Of a stretch of DNA of 64,000 nucleotides, positions 39,601 to 47,815 are shown in pieces. The DNA is from Serinus canaria. Its lineage: Eukaryota; Chordata; Aves; Passeriformes; Fringillidae. The notes beneath the pieces are model-generated. The model was not told the DNA's origin and searched no databases. It saw nothing but the letters and a program-made list of their open reading frames with translations. The position numbers were made by a program, and so were the translations under genes. The stretch is from positions 56,915,180 through 56,979,179 of the forward strand of contig NC_066314.1 in NCBI RefSeq assembly GCF_022539315.1, in the 5' to 3' direction. Each line of letters begins with the position of its first letter. Position 1 is the first letter of the stretch.

Positions 39601-40892
39601 TCATTTAAAAATTTGGCACATTCCTCAGCCTCTTAGGGCATCTTTGGCTTCCCATTAAACACAGAGGTATCATTCCTAGCTCAGGAAATCTCTGCCCTGC
39701 AGGCCACCAGGACCTAGTTGACTGGCACAGGGAGCTTGCATTGTGTCCATGATGTTTGTCTGCTCCTCCCAAAGTATCTCCTCCTGGACTCCAGGACTCC
39801 CAGACCTTTTGTCTGACCCAGCTCAGATTTTTATGTGCTTACCTTTCCCTTTTTCCCTGATCTCAATCTGGTCATCCCCTTACTGAAAAATCTAATATTA
39901 TACCTCAATGTCCAATTTCCCCTGGTTGAATACCATGTTATTCAACCAAAATAATCCTTCAGCTGAATTCTCTTTGTCCCCCACTTTGTGGCACACAGCT
40001 GATGAACTTTGTCTAATTTGATGGTTGATTCTAGTCATACAGCCAGACTAGATAATTTAATCTCTTTTCCTGAAGGCAAGTGCTCACTGGCATAAGAGCT
40101 GACCCCAACAAATTGGCTCCTAGGCCTCCCATTTCAGAGCCATTCCCTCATGCCGTGGTTATGGATGGAGCTGAACAAGGTGCATTTTCCTCTCCCAGGT
40201 GCATTTCCCTCAAGCACTGTGGCTTTTTCACTGATTCAGCTGGGACAAATAGTTTGATTCTTTTCTCCTGGAGACTGGAAAGCTGGTGGATGATGGTGGT
40301 AGGCTGTGTGCTGGCCAGCTTGTCTGCAGCAGGAGGCTGTTTTTTCCTGAAGCAACCTGGAAGCCTTTTATATCCTTTTCTCACCAATTTTCTCAATGTC
40401 TTAACTCTTTCCTGTAGTTTGTCTTGGTTTATAAATTGGCCAAAGCTTTTGTTGTGCATCTTATTTACTGGAAAACATTATTTTGCATCATACTAATGCT
40501 TCTGATCACCTCTTTGATCCATCCTGCTTTTTTAAACTGGGAGTCTTCCAGAAGAATTTTGCACTCTCTCTGGACACTGAAGTCTTTTATCCTCGTCTCC
40601 AGGTGACCTCTTATAAAACTCTTAGAAATTTCCAGATGTTGCTTGAACTCCTTTTGCAAAGTCTCCAGCTGTCTCGGCTCATGTTTTAAGTCTTTGGTAA
40701 TTTTCAATTTCCGTTCCCACTTGGTTCCAGAGGAATCCCAGAATTAGGACTTCTCCTAGAAGCTGAGTCTCACCCTCGACATTCTTTCCATAATTTGAAG
40801 ATCTGCAGGTTGTTCCAGAGAGGATGAAGCCGGCAAAGTAATGCTCCAGAAATGTTCCGGGTGTTCCACAAGGAGGTTGCTCCAGAAATGCT

Positions 40893-40937
40893 CACCACCA
40901 CCACCCCCCCACCCCACCCCCCCCCCCGCTCCCCACC
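40893..40937. repeat. CAC / poly(C) simple repeat
   Basis: CACCACCACCA grading into CCCCCCCACCCCACCCC and then a C run of 11 before CGCTCCCC; low-complexity pyrimidine-rich strand, a likely alignment trouble spot. Confidence 0.9.
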
Positions 40938-41344
40938 CTGTCTGTTAGTTACAGAAACCATGCAAAACCCTGCTTTCCTGCCCATGGGAGGAATCACCTG
41001 CAGGGAACTGTCTTTTCTTTCAGAGTTCAAGCTCCTTTTTAGTCAGCATTCCCCCAAAAGGTCTCCAGTTCAGGGTGCTTTAGTTCAGGGTTAAGCTCCT
41101 TTTACTTCGGCTGTTTTCTCGATACTTTTCCAAGGACCAGTCCAGTGAGGAGGAGGGATATTTCATGCTGAAGCTGCCTGTTTCTCTCCACTGACTAACA
41201 AGAGAGCCCGCTGCTCTTCCTTAGATGTCCAGCATGAATGACTGGCATGGGGCAACCAGTATGTCCTCGATGAGCAAGTTTCCCTTGCTGTCCGTGGTGC
41301 TCCTTCCTCAGAGAACTTCTCTGTAGTCCAGGCTCACCCAAGGT

Positions 41345-41581
41345 AATGTCCCAGGGGAGATTTAGGTTGGATATTAGGAAAAAGTTCTTCCCCCAGATGG
41401 TGGTTGAGCACTGGAACAGGCTCTGCAGGGAACTGACCACAGCTTCAAGACTCACAGAGCTCAAGAAGCATTTGGACAATGCTTTCAGGCACTTGGTAGG
41501 ATTGTCCTCTGCAGAGTCTGGAGCTGGACTCCAGGACCATTGTGGGTCCCTTCCAACTCTGAATGTTCTATGACTCTGTGA
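41345..41581 (+). mobile_element. CR1 LINE 3' end
   Basis: Contains GATTTAGGTTGGATATTAGG, AAAAAGTTCTTCCCCCAGAT, GCACTGGAACAGGCTCTGCA, and ends GGTCCCTTCCAACTCTGAAT GTTCTATGACTCTGTG, the canonical avian CR1 3' end in plus orientation. The ORF across it is the usual untranslated CR1 tail, not a gene. Confidence 0.93.
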
Positions 41582-41605
41582 ACATGTGTAACAATTTGCT
41601 TTCTG

Positions 41606-41623
41606 CAGCAGCAGCAGCAGATT
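41606..41623. repeat. (CAG)n short tract
   Basis: GCAGCAGCAGCAGCAG, five to six units, directly after the CR1 copy. Confidence 0.8.
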
Positions 41624-41690
41624 CTCCCACCCTCCTCTGTAGCAGTCCATGAGCCTCTCCTTCTGACCCCCCACCCCTATAACCTATACG

Positions 41691-41696
41691 CACGTG
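41691..41696. promoter_or_regulatory. Distal E-box CACGTG
   Basis: Perfect CACGTG palindrome 2.2 kb upstream of the BHLHE41 ATG. Family knowledge: CLOCK:BMAL1 and the DEC proteins both bind this hexamer. It lies outside the CpG island, so functional use is uncertain. Confidence 0.35.
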
Positions 41697-42317
41697 GCAC
41701 AAATGTATGGTTTTTTTTTTTGTCCCCGGCTGAGCTTCGGACAGTGTGGAAATGCCATCAAGTTAACAGGGAGAGAGCTGTACAAGCCCGCAGTGCCGCT
41801 TGCTGCTTGCCAAGCAGGAGCCTCAAACACCTCATCAGAGCCTTCGCTGCTCCTAAAACCTCATTCGCACTTTACAGACGGGCAGTGCGGTTCGGCAGCC
41901 CCCACCTCCCTCCCGCACACAAAAATCACGAGTTACCCTTTTGGCCAGAATACCTGTAAAGCACGGTCGTTAGAAAGGAATGATGTGAGGTTCCCGTCTC
42001 TATTTTGGCAGGCGAGGGCGTGTTTGGTATTTATTGGGGTAATTCCCCCGCCTCCCCCAGCAGCCCGGATTCTATGGGAGCCCGGGTTTGGAGGTCACGC
42101 ACCTCCAGGAGCCGGAGCCCGCGGAAGGGAGGGAGCAAAACTAAACCAAGTGAAAAGCAAGCGGTCAGCGCTGGCGGCGGGGATAAACACATCGCTATGG
42201 ATCGCCTCAGCTGACACTTCCCGCCTGCGGTTCCCGCCGGGAATACCGGAGAGAAACCCGCCAGCCCGGCGCTGAGAGGGGGTGGTGGTGTCGGGGGTGT
42301 CCGCTCCCCCCGCCCCG

Positions 42318-42323
42318 CACGTG
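42318..42323. promoter_or_regulatory. Upstream E-box CACGTG
   Basis: Perfect CACGTG inside the CpG island (GCACGTGGGG), 1.6 kb upstream of the BHLHE41 ATG. Confidence 0.5.
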
Positions 42324-42412
42324 GGGCCGGGGCCGCTGCGCTCCCCGCACACGCTGCACACCCCGCACGTTGCAGGGCCACACATGCCGCGCCGGCGTGC
42401 AGGCACGGCGCA

Positions 42413-42480
42413 CACGCGGGGACACGCGGGGACACGCAGGCCGGGACACACAGGCGGGGACACACACGCACGCACAGACA
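42413..42480. repeat. GGGGACACGC-type minisatellite
   Basis: Imperfect tandem units built on GCGGGGACACGC / GGCGGGGACACACAC, roughly 10-16 bp each, in the upstream CpG island of BHLHE41. Confidence 0.8.
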
Positions 42481-42858
42481 GCGCCTTTGCCGGGGCACGG
42501 GAAAGAAGAGCATCCCCTTCCCTCGGGCACTCCGTCCTTCCGCTGGCAGGAGGGTCCTGGCGGGCTGCCCGGCGAGGGGCGAGGGGTGGGGGCTGCCCGG
42601 GGCTGGAGGGGCACGGCCCGCGGTAGCCCGTGCGGGGATGCCCGGTGCCGCACGGTACCGCCGCCTGCTAGCGGGGGGCGACGGGGCAGGGCCGCCCGGT
42701 GCAGCCCGGCGGCAGTGATGTGGCAGCAGGTCGGGTCACGTTGCCGGCCCTGTGCTCGTACCAGTGTGAGACGGGATTAGGGAGGCGGCTGTCGGTGCCG
42801 CCGCCGCCGGCGGGGAGCGGGGGCTGCGCGGGCGCGCCCGGCGAGCAGGGACTCGGGC

Positions 42859-42886
42859 GGCGGGGCGGGGGGGTTCCCGCCCCGCC
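42859..42886. promoter_or_regulatory. GC-rich perfect hairpin / G-quadruplex candidate
   Basis: Arms GGCGGGGCGGG (42859-42869) and CCCGCCCCGCC (42876-42886) are perfect inverse complements around a 6-nt loop. Each arm is also a consensus GC box (GGGGCGGGG-like), and the adjoining G runs on the plus strand could form a quadruplex. About 1 kb upstream of the BHLHE41 ATG. Confidence 0.7.
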
Positions 42887-43391
42887 CCGTCCCGGGGCTA
42901 CTGCGGCCGGTCATGCTGCACCGGTGCAAATCCTTTCCCAATGTCACCCCCTGCGCCCCGCAGTGATGCGGGCTGCCCGAGGTCAGCGTCAACAGCAGAT
43001 GTGTTTACATTAGAGATAGACATATTTTTATATGTATGTGCCTCTATACGTGAGTCCCTCTGTATAGAAGGAGCGCTTCTGCCGCGGTCTGGCGTTGCAG
43101 GCAGATACGGCTCCCGTCCAAAGGTCGGGAGGGAGAGCTGCCGGGAGCAGCGGCGGCCGGGAGGGAGCACCGGGGGACGAGAGCTGCGGCACGGCGGCGC
43201 CGGGCCAGGGAGCTCTTCGAGCAGTTACACGCGTGTGCGTGCGCCTCTTCGTGCCCACGCATCCTATAGAAATCTATAGAAAACGTATGGCGAACGTGAC
43301 CCCCTAACCGCACCCCCAAGAGAAGGGCTCGATTATTACCCCCTTCATCCCGTGGGCACGTTTTCCACTGGCGGGTCTCCTCCCCGGATGC

Positions 43392-43476
43392 AAATTAAAA
43401 ATAAGAAAAAAAATAATAAAAGTAAAATTATTTCATAAGTATTCAAATTAGAAAAATAATTTAAAAAATTAAAACA
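43392..43476. other. A/T-only stretch inside the CpG island
   Basis: About 85 bp almost entirely A and T (AAATTAAAAATAAG, AATAATTTAAAAAATTAAAA), flanked on both sides by strongly CG-rich DNA, about 460-545 nt before the BHLHE41 ATG. Confidence 0.85.
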
Positions 43477-43626
43477 CAGTGAGAGTGGCAATCACCACGG
43501 CGGTAACGCTGACGATGACAGCGGCAGCAGCAGTAACACGGGGGGAAGCCGCTGTCTCGCAGGGCGGCCCCGGGCGGGCGGCGGGACCCCCCCGTCCCCT
43601 CCCCAGTCCCGCCCCCGCCCGCGCCG

Positions 43627-43632
43627 CACGTG
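43627..43632. promoter_or_regulatory. Proximal E-box CACGTG
   Basis: Perfect CACGTG (CCGCACGTGAGCC) 304 nt before the BHLHE41 ATG, in GC-box-rich DNA. Mammalian DEC genes are driven by CLOCK:BMAL1 and repressed by their own products through such boxes; this is the best candidate for that site here. Confidence 0.65.
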
Positions 43633-43840
43633 AGCCGGGTGCGGGGCTGGCTGGCGGCGCGCGTGCCCCGCGGGCAGGCGCGGCGGCGGCGGCGGCGGCG
43701 GGAGCTGCGGGCGTGTGCGCGGGGAGCGCAGCGAAGGCGGGCAGGGGGGGAGCGGCAGCGGCGGCGGAGGCACTTGGAGGTGGGGGACGAACCGCCGCAC
43801 ACTTTTGGCCACTGCACGGGAGAGGGGGGACGGAGGCTGC

Positions 43841-43996
43841 ATGTGCGCAGCGTCGCTCGCGGATCTCCCGAGACTGATCTCAGCATCCCGCAGGCTCAGT
43901 CAAAAGCAGCGACGAAACATCAGCCGCTGCCAGACATGGATGAAGGAATCTCCCGCTTGCCGGAGAGGCAGCTACTGGAGCATAGGGATTTTATAG
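43841..43996 (+). other. Upstream ORF overlapping the BHLHE41 start
   Basis: ATG at 43841 opens a 51-codon frame ending TAG at 43994-43996. It runs through the BHLHE41 ATG in a different frame and stops just inside exon 1. Its start context is weak (T at -3, T at +4), whereas the main ATG is strong (G at -3, G at +4). It matters only if transcription begins upstream of 43841. Confidence 0.5.
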
Positions 43997-43997
43997 G
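43936..43997 (+). CDS. BHLHE41: BHLHE41 coding exon 1
   Basis: Residues 1-20 plus two bases of codon 21. ATG context GCCAGACATGG is strong. Donor is GTAAGG at 43998. Confidence 0.95.
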
Positions 43998-46157
43998 GTA
44001 AGGCGCCGGGGCACTATCTCCTTCTCGTATCTCTCCGGCGTTTCGTCTTCTTGAGAAAGTGCTGCGAAGCGCTGGGAGCGGCGCCGGCTCCCCGGCGGGG
44101 CGCGGGGCTCGCCGCCTCCCTCCGCTGGAGGACCCGGGCGAGCCTTTGCCCAGCCCTTCGGGCAGAGCGCTCGGCGCCCGTGTGCCCACTCGAGGAGGTG
44201 CTAGGCAAGCTATCGCTGCACTTGCCGATGCTGGATCTTTGTGTTTTTCTCCAGGCTGGACTACCCTGCCCTGTATATGTGCAAACCCAAAAGAGGCGTG
44301 AAGAGGGACGAGAGCAAGGTAAGGATAAGTTTCTGGGGCTCTCTTCTCGCTTAACCGCTTAATTTGGGCTAGCTAGATTTTGCAGAGTAGCTCCGCTTCC
44401 AAGAGCATCCCCGGGGGGCTGCGCATACAACTTGCCCCCCGAATCACAAGTGGGTTTACGAGCGAGTTGGCACGGCGGGGAGAGCGGTGTCTTGACGATA
44501 ATTTGCGCGGCATGTGGTCCGCATGACATTTGTTTTGGTTTTGATCGGCGTTCCGAGGGACTCTGCCTAACACTTGGCTTTTCCGGGTTTTGCTAATTAG
44601 GAAACGTACAAACTGCCACATAGACTGATAGAAAAGAAGAGGCGAGACAGGATTAACGAATGCATTGCCCAGCTGAAGGATTTACTGCCCGAGCATCTGA
44701 AACTAACGGTAAGGTGCCCAGGAGTGTATATGCCCGTGCGGATGCAGGCGCCGGCAGCCTGCCCGCTGCGCATCCCCGGGACGCCGGGCTGCCTGACTGC
44801 TGCCCGCCGTCCATCCTGGCCCTAATGCCTCGGGGGCCGGTTTCACCGAAGTTAACGGAGGCCTCATTTGGCGGTAGCCAAAACGTTAGGGAGGTAGCCA
44901 AGCCGCCCCCTACCCTTGCCTTTGCAGACGCTGGGACACCTGGAGAAAGCGGTGGTGCTGGAACTGACTTTGAAGCACTTGAAAGCACTAACAGCCTTAA
45001 CAGAGCAGCAGCACCAGAAGATAATTGCTTTGCAGAATGGTAAGCGGGGTCCGGGGGGCAGTGCCGCTGGGGCGCACCGAGGGCGGGCAGGGGGAGGCGC
45101 GGAGCATGGAGCCACGGGTAAACGCTGTCCCCGCTCGGTCTCCCCCGCAGGGGAGCGGTCCATGAAGTCTCCGGTGCAGGCCGACCTGGACGCCTTCCAC
45201 TCGGGCTTTCAGACGTGCGCGAAGGAAGTGCTGCAGTACCTCTCCCGCTTCGAGAGCTGGACCCCCCGCGAGCAGCGATGCGCGCAGCTCCTCGGCCACC
45301 TGCACTCCATCTCGTCGCAGTTCCTCCCCGGCCCTCAGCTCCTCTCCCCGCCGCCGGGCCCTCTCAGCAAGGGATCCTCCTCCTCTTCCTCCCCGCCCGC
45401 CCCCCCCTGCGCGCCGGGCCACAAGCCGGAGGGCCTGGCTAACTGCGTGCCCGTCATCCAGCGGACTCACGCCGCCGAGCTCAGCGCCGAGACCGACACG
45501 GACACTGACAGCGGCTACGGCGGGGAGGGCGAGGCGCGCCCCGAGCGCGGCCCCGCGGCGGCGGCTGGCGGAGCGCTGCCCGCCCTGGCCATCAAGCAGG
45601 AGCCGTCGGGGGACGAGGTGCCCCCCGCGCCCAAGCGGCTGAAGCTGGACCGCGGCGGGAGCCCCATGCCCGGCCCGCCGGGGCTGGCGGCCCGGGGAGC
45701 CGAGGCGGCGGCGGCGGCAGCGGCGGCCGCGATGGTGAGACCCGACGCTGCCCTGCTGGGCTCGCTGATGGCCCTGGGGGCGGGCGGCGGCGGGGCCCCC
45801 TTCGGACAGCCGGCGGCTGCCCCTTTCTGCCTGCCCTTCTACTTTATCTCCCCCTCGGCCGCCGCCGCCTACATGCAGCCCTTCCTGGATAAAAGCAGCC
45901 TGGAGAAGTATCTCTACCCCGCCGCCCCCATCCCGCTCCTCTACCCGGGCATCCCGGCACAGGCGGCCGCCGCCGCGGCAGCCGCCGCCGCCTCCTTTCC
46001 CTGCCTCTCCTCCGTGCTCGGCCCCGAGAAGGCGGCGGCGGCCGCCACCGGGCTGCCCCCGACGCCCCACCTCCCGCACCCCTTCGCTGCCGCCGCCGAG
46101 CCCAGTGAGGAGCCCGAGCCCGCAGCCGCCGAGGAGCCCGGCGCCGAGGGCCCGTGA
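43936..46157 (+). CDS. BHLHE41: bHLH-Orange transcription repressor DEC2, whole coding span
   Basis: Join of 43936-43997, 44255-44318, 44601-44708, 44928-45039 and 45151-46157 (1353 nt) gives 450 residues plus TGA. Human is 482. Domain order: N-terminus MDEGISRLPERQLLEHRDFIG; bHLH about 43-99 with H49, E53 and R57, the class B triad for CACGTG; Orange domain about 127-168 (DLDAFHSGFQTCAKEVLQYL); acidic DTDTDSGYGG at 231-240; IKQE at 263-266, a possible SUMO site; Ala runs at 301-309 and 387-396; conserved FYFISPSAAAAYMQPFLDKS before the second run. Family knowledge: nuclear repressor that binds E-boxes, opposes CLOCK:BMAL1 and influences sleep and differentiation. The exon layout and near-identity of residues 1-170 to human DEC2 exclude the paralogue BHLHE40. 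The C-terminal tail is shorter than human and lacks its His-rich part. Confidence 0.97.
44255..44318 (+). CDS. BHLHE41: BHLHE41 coding exon 2
   Basis: Completes Gly21 and encodes LDYPALYMCKPKRGVKRDESK, up to residue 42. Acceptor TTTTTCTCCAG, donor GTAAGG at 44319. The conserved LDYxxLYMCKPKR block is diagnostic of DEC proteins. Confidence 0.95.
44601..44708 (+). CDS. BHLHE41: BHLHE41 coding exon 3 (basic region and helix 1)
   Basis: Residues 43-78, in phase 0. Encodes LPHRLIEKKRRDRINE, the DNA-contacting basic region, and helix 1 through KDLLPEHLKLT. Acceptor TGCTAATTAG, donor GTAAGG at 44709. Sequence identical or nearly so to mammalian DEC2. Confidence 0.97.
44928..45039 (+). CDS. BHLHE41: BHLHE41 coding exon 4 (helix 2)
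   Basis: Residues 79-115 plus one base. Encodes TLGHLEKAVVLELTLKHLKA, the second helix, and the following TEQQHQKIIALQN. Acceptor CCTTTGCAG, donor GTAAGC at 45040. Confidence 0.97.
45151..46157 (+). CDS. BHLHE41: BHLHE41 coding exon 5 (Orange domain and C-terminus)
   Basis: Residues 116-450 and the TGA at 46155. The intron before it is only 111 bp. The exon is very CG-rich, which keeps the opposite strand open for about 500 codons by chance. It carries the Orange domain, the SGYGGE motif, the IKQEP motif and the Ala/Pro-rich repression region. Confidence 0.96.
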
Positions 46158-46804
46158 GACGCCCCGGGGCTCCCCGCCGCCGCTGCCCTCCCCTCGGACT
46201 GAGGGGCCGTCGGGCCCGCGCTTGCTCCCCCGGGTTCCTACGGAGGGCAGGGGTCGCCGGGGCCGGTGATCGCCGGGAGCTGGCGGCCGCGGGGTGCCGG
46301 GCCCGGCCCCGGGGAGTCCCGCTGCCGAGGCGGCAGGTCCCGGAGCGGCCCCCGCAGAGGACCGTCGAGGATAAAATTTGCTACTCAGTATTTTTTTAAT
46401 GTTTGGCTTTATAAATGCATAAATAAGGAAAACAAAACAAAAAAAGAAGAAGAAGGAAGAAAACATAGTAAGGATACTTTTTTTTTTCTCTATATATAGA
46501 GTAATTAAATGTGGCACCTTATTTGGAATGGGTTTTTACATTGTGTCCCTAAGTCCCACTTGGGAACTTGCACTTGTCCGGGAGACCTGGATGGGTTCAG
46601 GGTGAGGGCGGGGAACGAGGCGAGGGAGGAAGGGCAGAGCCCAGCACCTGCGCTAGCACTTTATGGAGAACCGGAGTGTGGAGAATGCACCCTGAGCCCA
46701 AACCTGCAGTGCCTTGAGCACCCGGGGATGCCGCTGGCTCCAGCAAGTTTTGGGTGTGCAAGGAAAGGAGGGTCAGACCCATTACATAACCTTGTGTTTG
46801 TTTC

Positions 46805-46820
46805 TTTTTTTTTTTTTTTT
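46805..46820. repeat. Poly(T) tract
   Basis: Run of 16 T inside the presumed BHLHE41 3' UTR. Confidence 0.9.
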
Positions 46821-47632
46821 GGCTAAGGTATACAGGGGTGGCAAGTGCATTTGTTCTCACCCCATCTTTATTTAATTCAGTATGTTCCCGAGAGATTTTT
46901 TTTTAACCCCAAACCTTGCTGTATAAAATGAATGTTACTGCACTGAACTACAAAAAGAAACCCCCTTCTCTTCCCCCAAGAAACACAGAGCAGCTTGTCA
47001 GCCTGAACTCATTTTATTCTAAATTCTGAGTGACACAAACTGGAGGCCATAGGTAAACACCTTGCTGTGCAACCAGAAATTATTAACCCACTTGGGGTAA
47101 GTTTCCCATATGGGTTTTTCCCTCATCCCATGCTCAAATACTGCGTTTTCCCTTTCTGGAGACAAACCAGACGCCAGATAATCACACAGATAAAGCTTTT
47201 TATAATAAGGCTTAAACCAAGACCTTGCCTAGATATTTTTAGTTTGTTGCCAAGGTAGCACTGTGAGAAATCTCACTTGAATGTTATGTAAGAGGTGAGA
47301 CACCACAGCCTGGCGAGGAGTGTGTGTGTGTCCGGGGTCCGTCAGTCCGTTTGGTGCATCTGCTGCTGCTGTTGCTACTGTTTGCCTCAAACGCTGTGTT
47401 TAAACAACGTTACAAAAAAAAAATCTTACTAGCCTACAGAGTGGCTGTATGTAAATAGTTGTTAATACATCCAATTAATGACGTCTGACATGCTATTTTT
47501 GTAGGGAGAAAAATATGTGTTAATGATATTTTGAGTTAAATATCTTTTGGGAAGATTTGCTGAAAAAGTTGCACTTTTGTTACAATGCTTATGCTTGATA
47601 CAAGCTTATGCTGTCTTAAATTATTAAAAAAA

Positions 47633-47638
47633 AATAAA
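47633..47638 (+). terminator. Candidate poly(A) signal, BHLHE41 (proximal)
   Basis: AATAAA in TTAAAAAAAAATAAATCCTG, 1.48 kb past the stop codon, followed by TCTG/TGTTTT-type sequence. Confidence 0.5.
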
Positions 47639-47788
47639 TCCTGTCTGCAAGAAACCAGCTGTTTTAGAACAGTTTAGTATGTGATATATTAGAAATCAAT
47701 CTTTATATTCAGTATTTTCCAGCACTCCATGAATTCTATTATCTAAATATTTCCACACTATTTTGTGATTTAAAAATTCTTAATAAGG

Positions 47789-47794
47789 AATAAA
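47789..47794 (+). terminator. Candidate poly(A) signal, BHLHE41 (distal)
   Basis: AATAAA in AAGGAATAAAAACTTT, about 155 nt after the proximal one. Either or both may be used. Confidence 0.5.
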
Positions 47795-47815
47795 AACTTT
47801 AATACACAAAACGGG

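Larger units (their letters stand above)
17621..41340. other. Intergenic region between SSPN and BHLHE41
   Basis: About 24 kb with no supported coding gene. Scattered ORFs of up to 221 codons lack recognisable domains, splice structure or codon bias. The region holds old repeats (24160-24430, 25131-25300, 29830-30175, 33675-33765), homopolymer and C-rich tracts, and mildly GC-rich spots near 31730-31960 and 34800-35250. Conserved enhancers for either gene could lie here but cannot be picked out from one sequence. Confidence 0.7.
42030..46380 (+). promoter_or_regulatory. BHLHE41: BHLHE41 CpG island
   Basis: Dense CpG block of more than 4 kb that starts about 1.9 kb before the BHLHE41 ATG and runs to just beyond its stop codon. 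GC boxes are frequent upstream of the ATG. CG content falls sharply after about 46370. The long island covering both promoter and the GC-rich last exon is typical of developmental/clock repressor genes. The transcription start probably lies near 43700-43850 but no TATA box fixes it. Confidence 0.8.
46158..47815 (+). other. BHLHE41: BHLHE41 3' UTR
   Basis: About 1.65 kb from the stop codon to just past the last AATAAA. GC-rich at first, then A/T-rich from 46370 with A-rich and T-rich runs. Length is similar to the human 3' UTR of about 2 kb. No repeat insertion was recognised. The end point is inferred from poly(A) signals. Confidence 0.6.

Noticed and set aside
40148..40707. Two adjacent Lys/Glu-rich minus-strand frames that look coiled-coil-like
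   Set aside because: They are in different frames, each has a stop between them, no splice sites join them and no family was recognised.
41346..41573. 75-codon frame reading MSQGRFRLDIRKKFF
   Set aside because: It is the standard translation of a CR1 3' tail; the same peptide type appears in other CR1 copies of this window in both orientations.
44997..46517. 506-codon open frame on the strand opposite BHLHE41 exon 5
   Set aside because: CG-rich DNA has few stop codons. The frame mirrors a firmly identified coding exon, is low complexity (Gly/Arg-rich) and has no recognisable domain.
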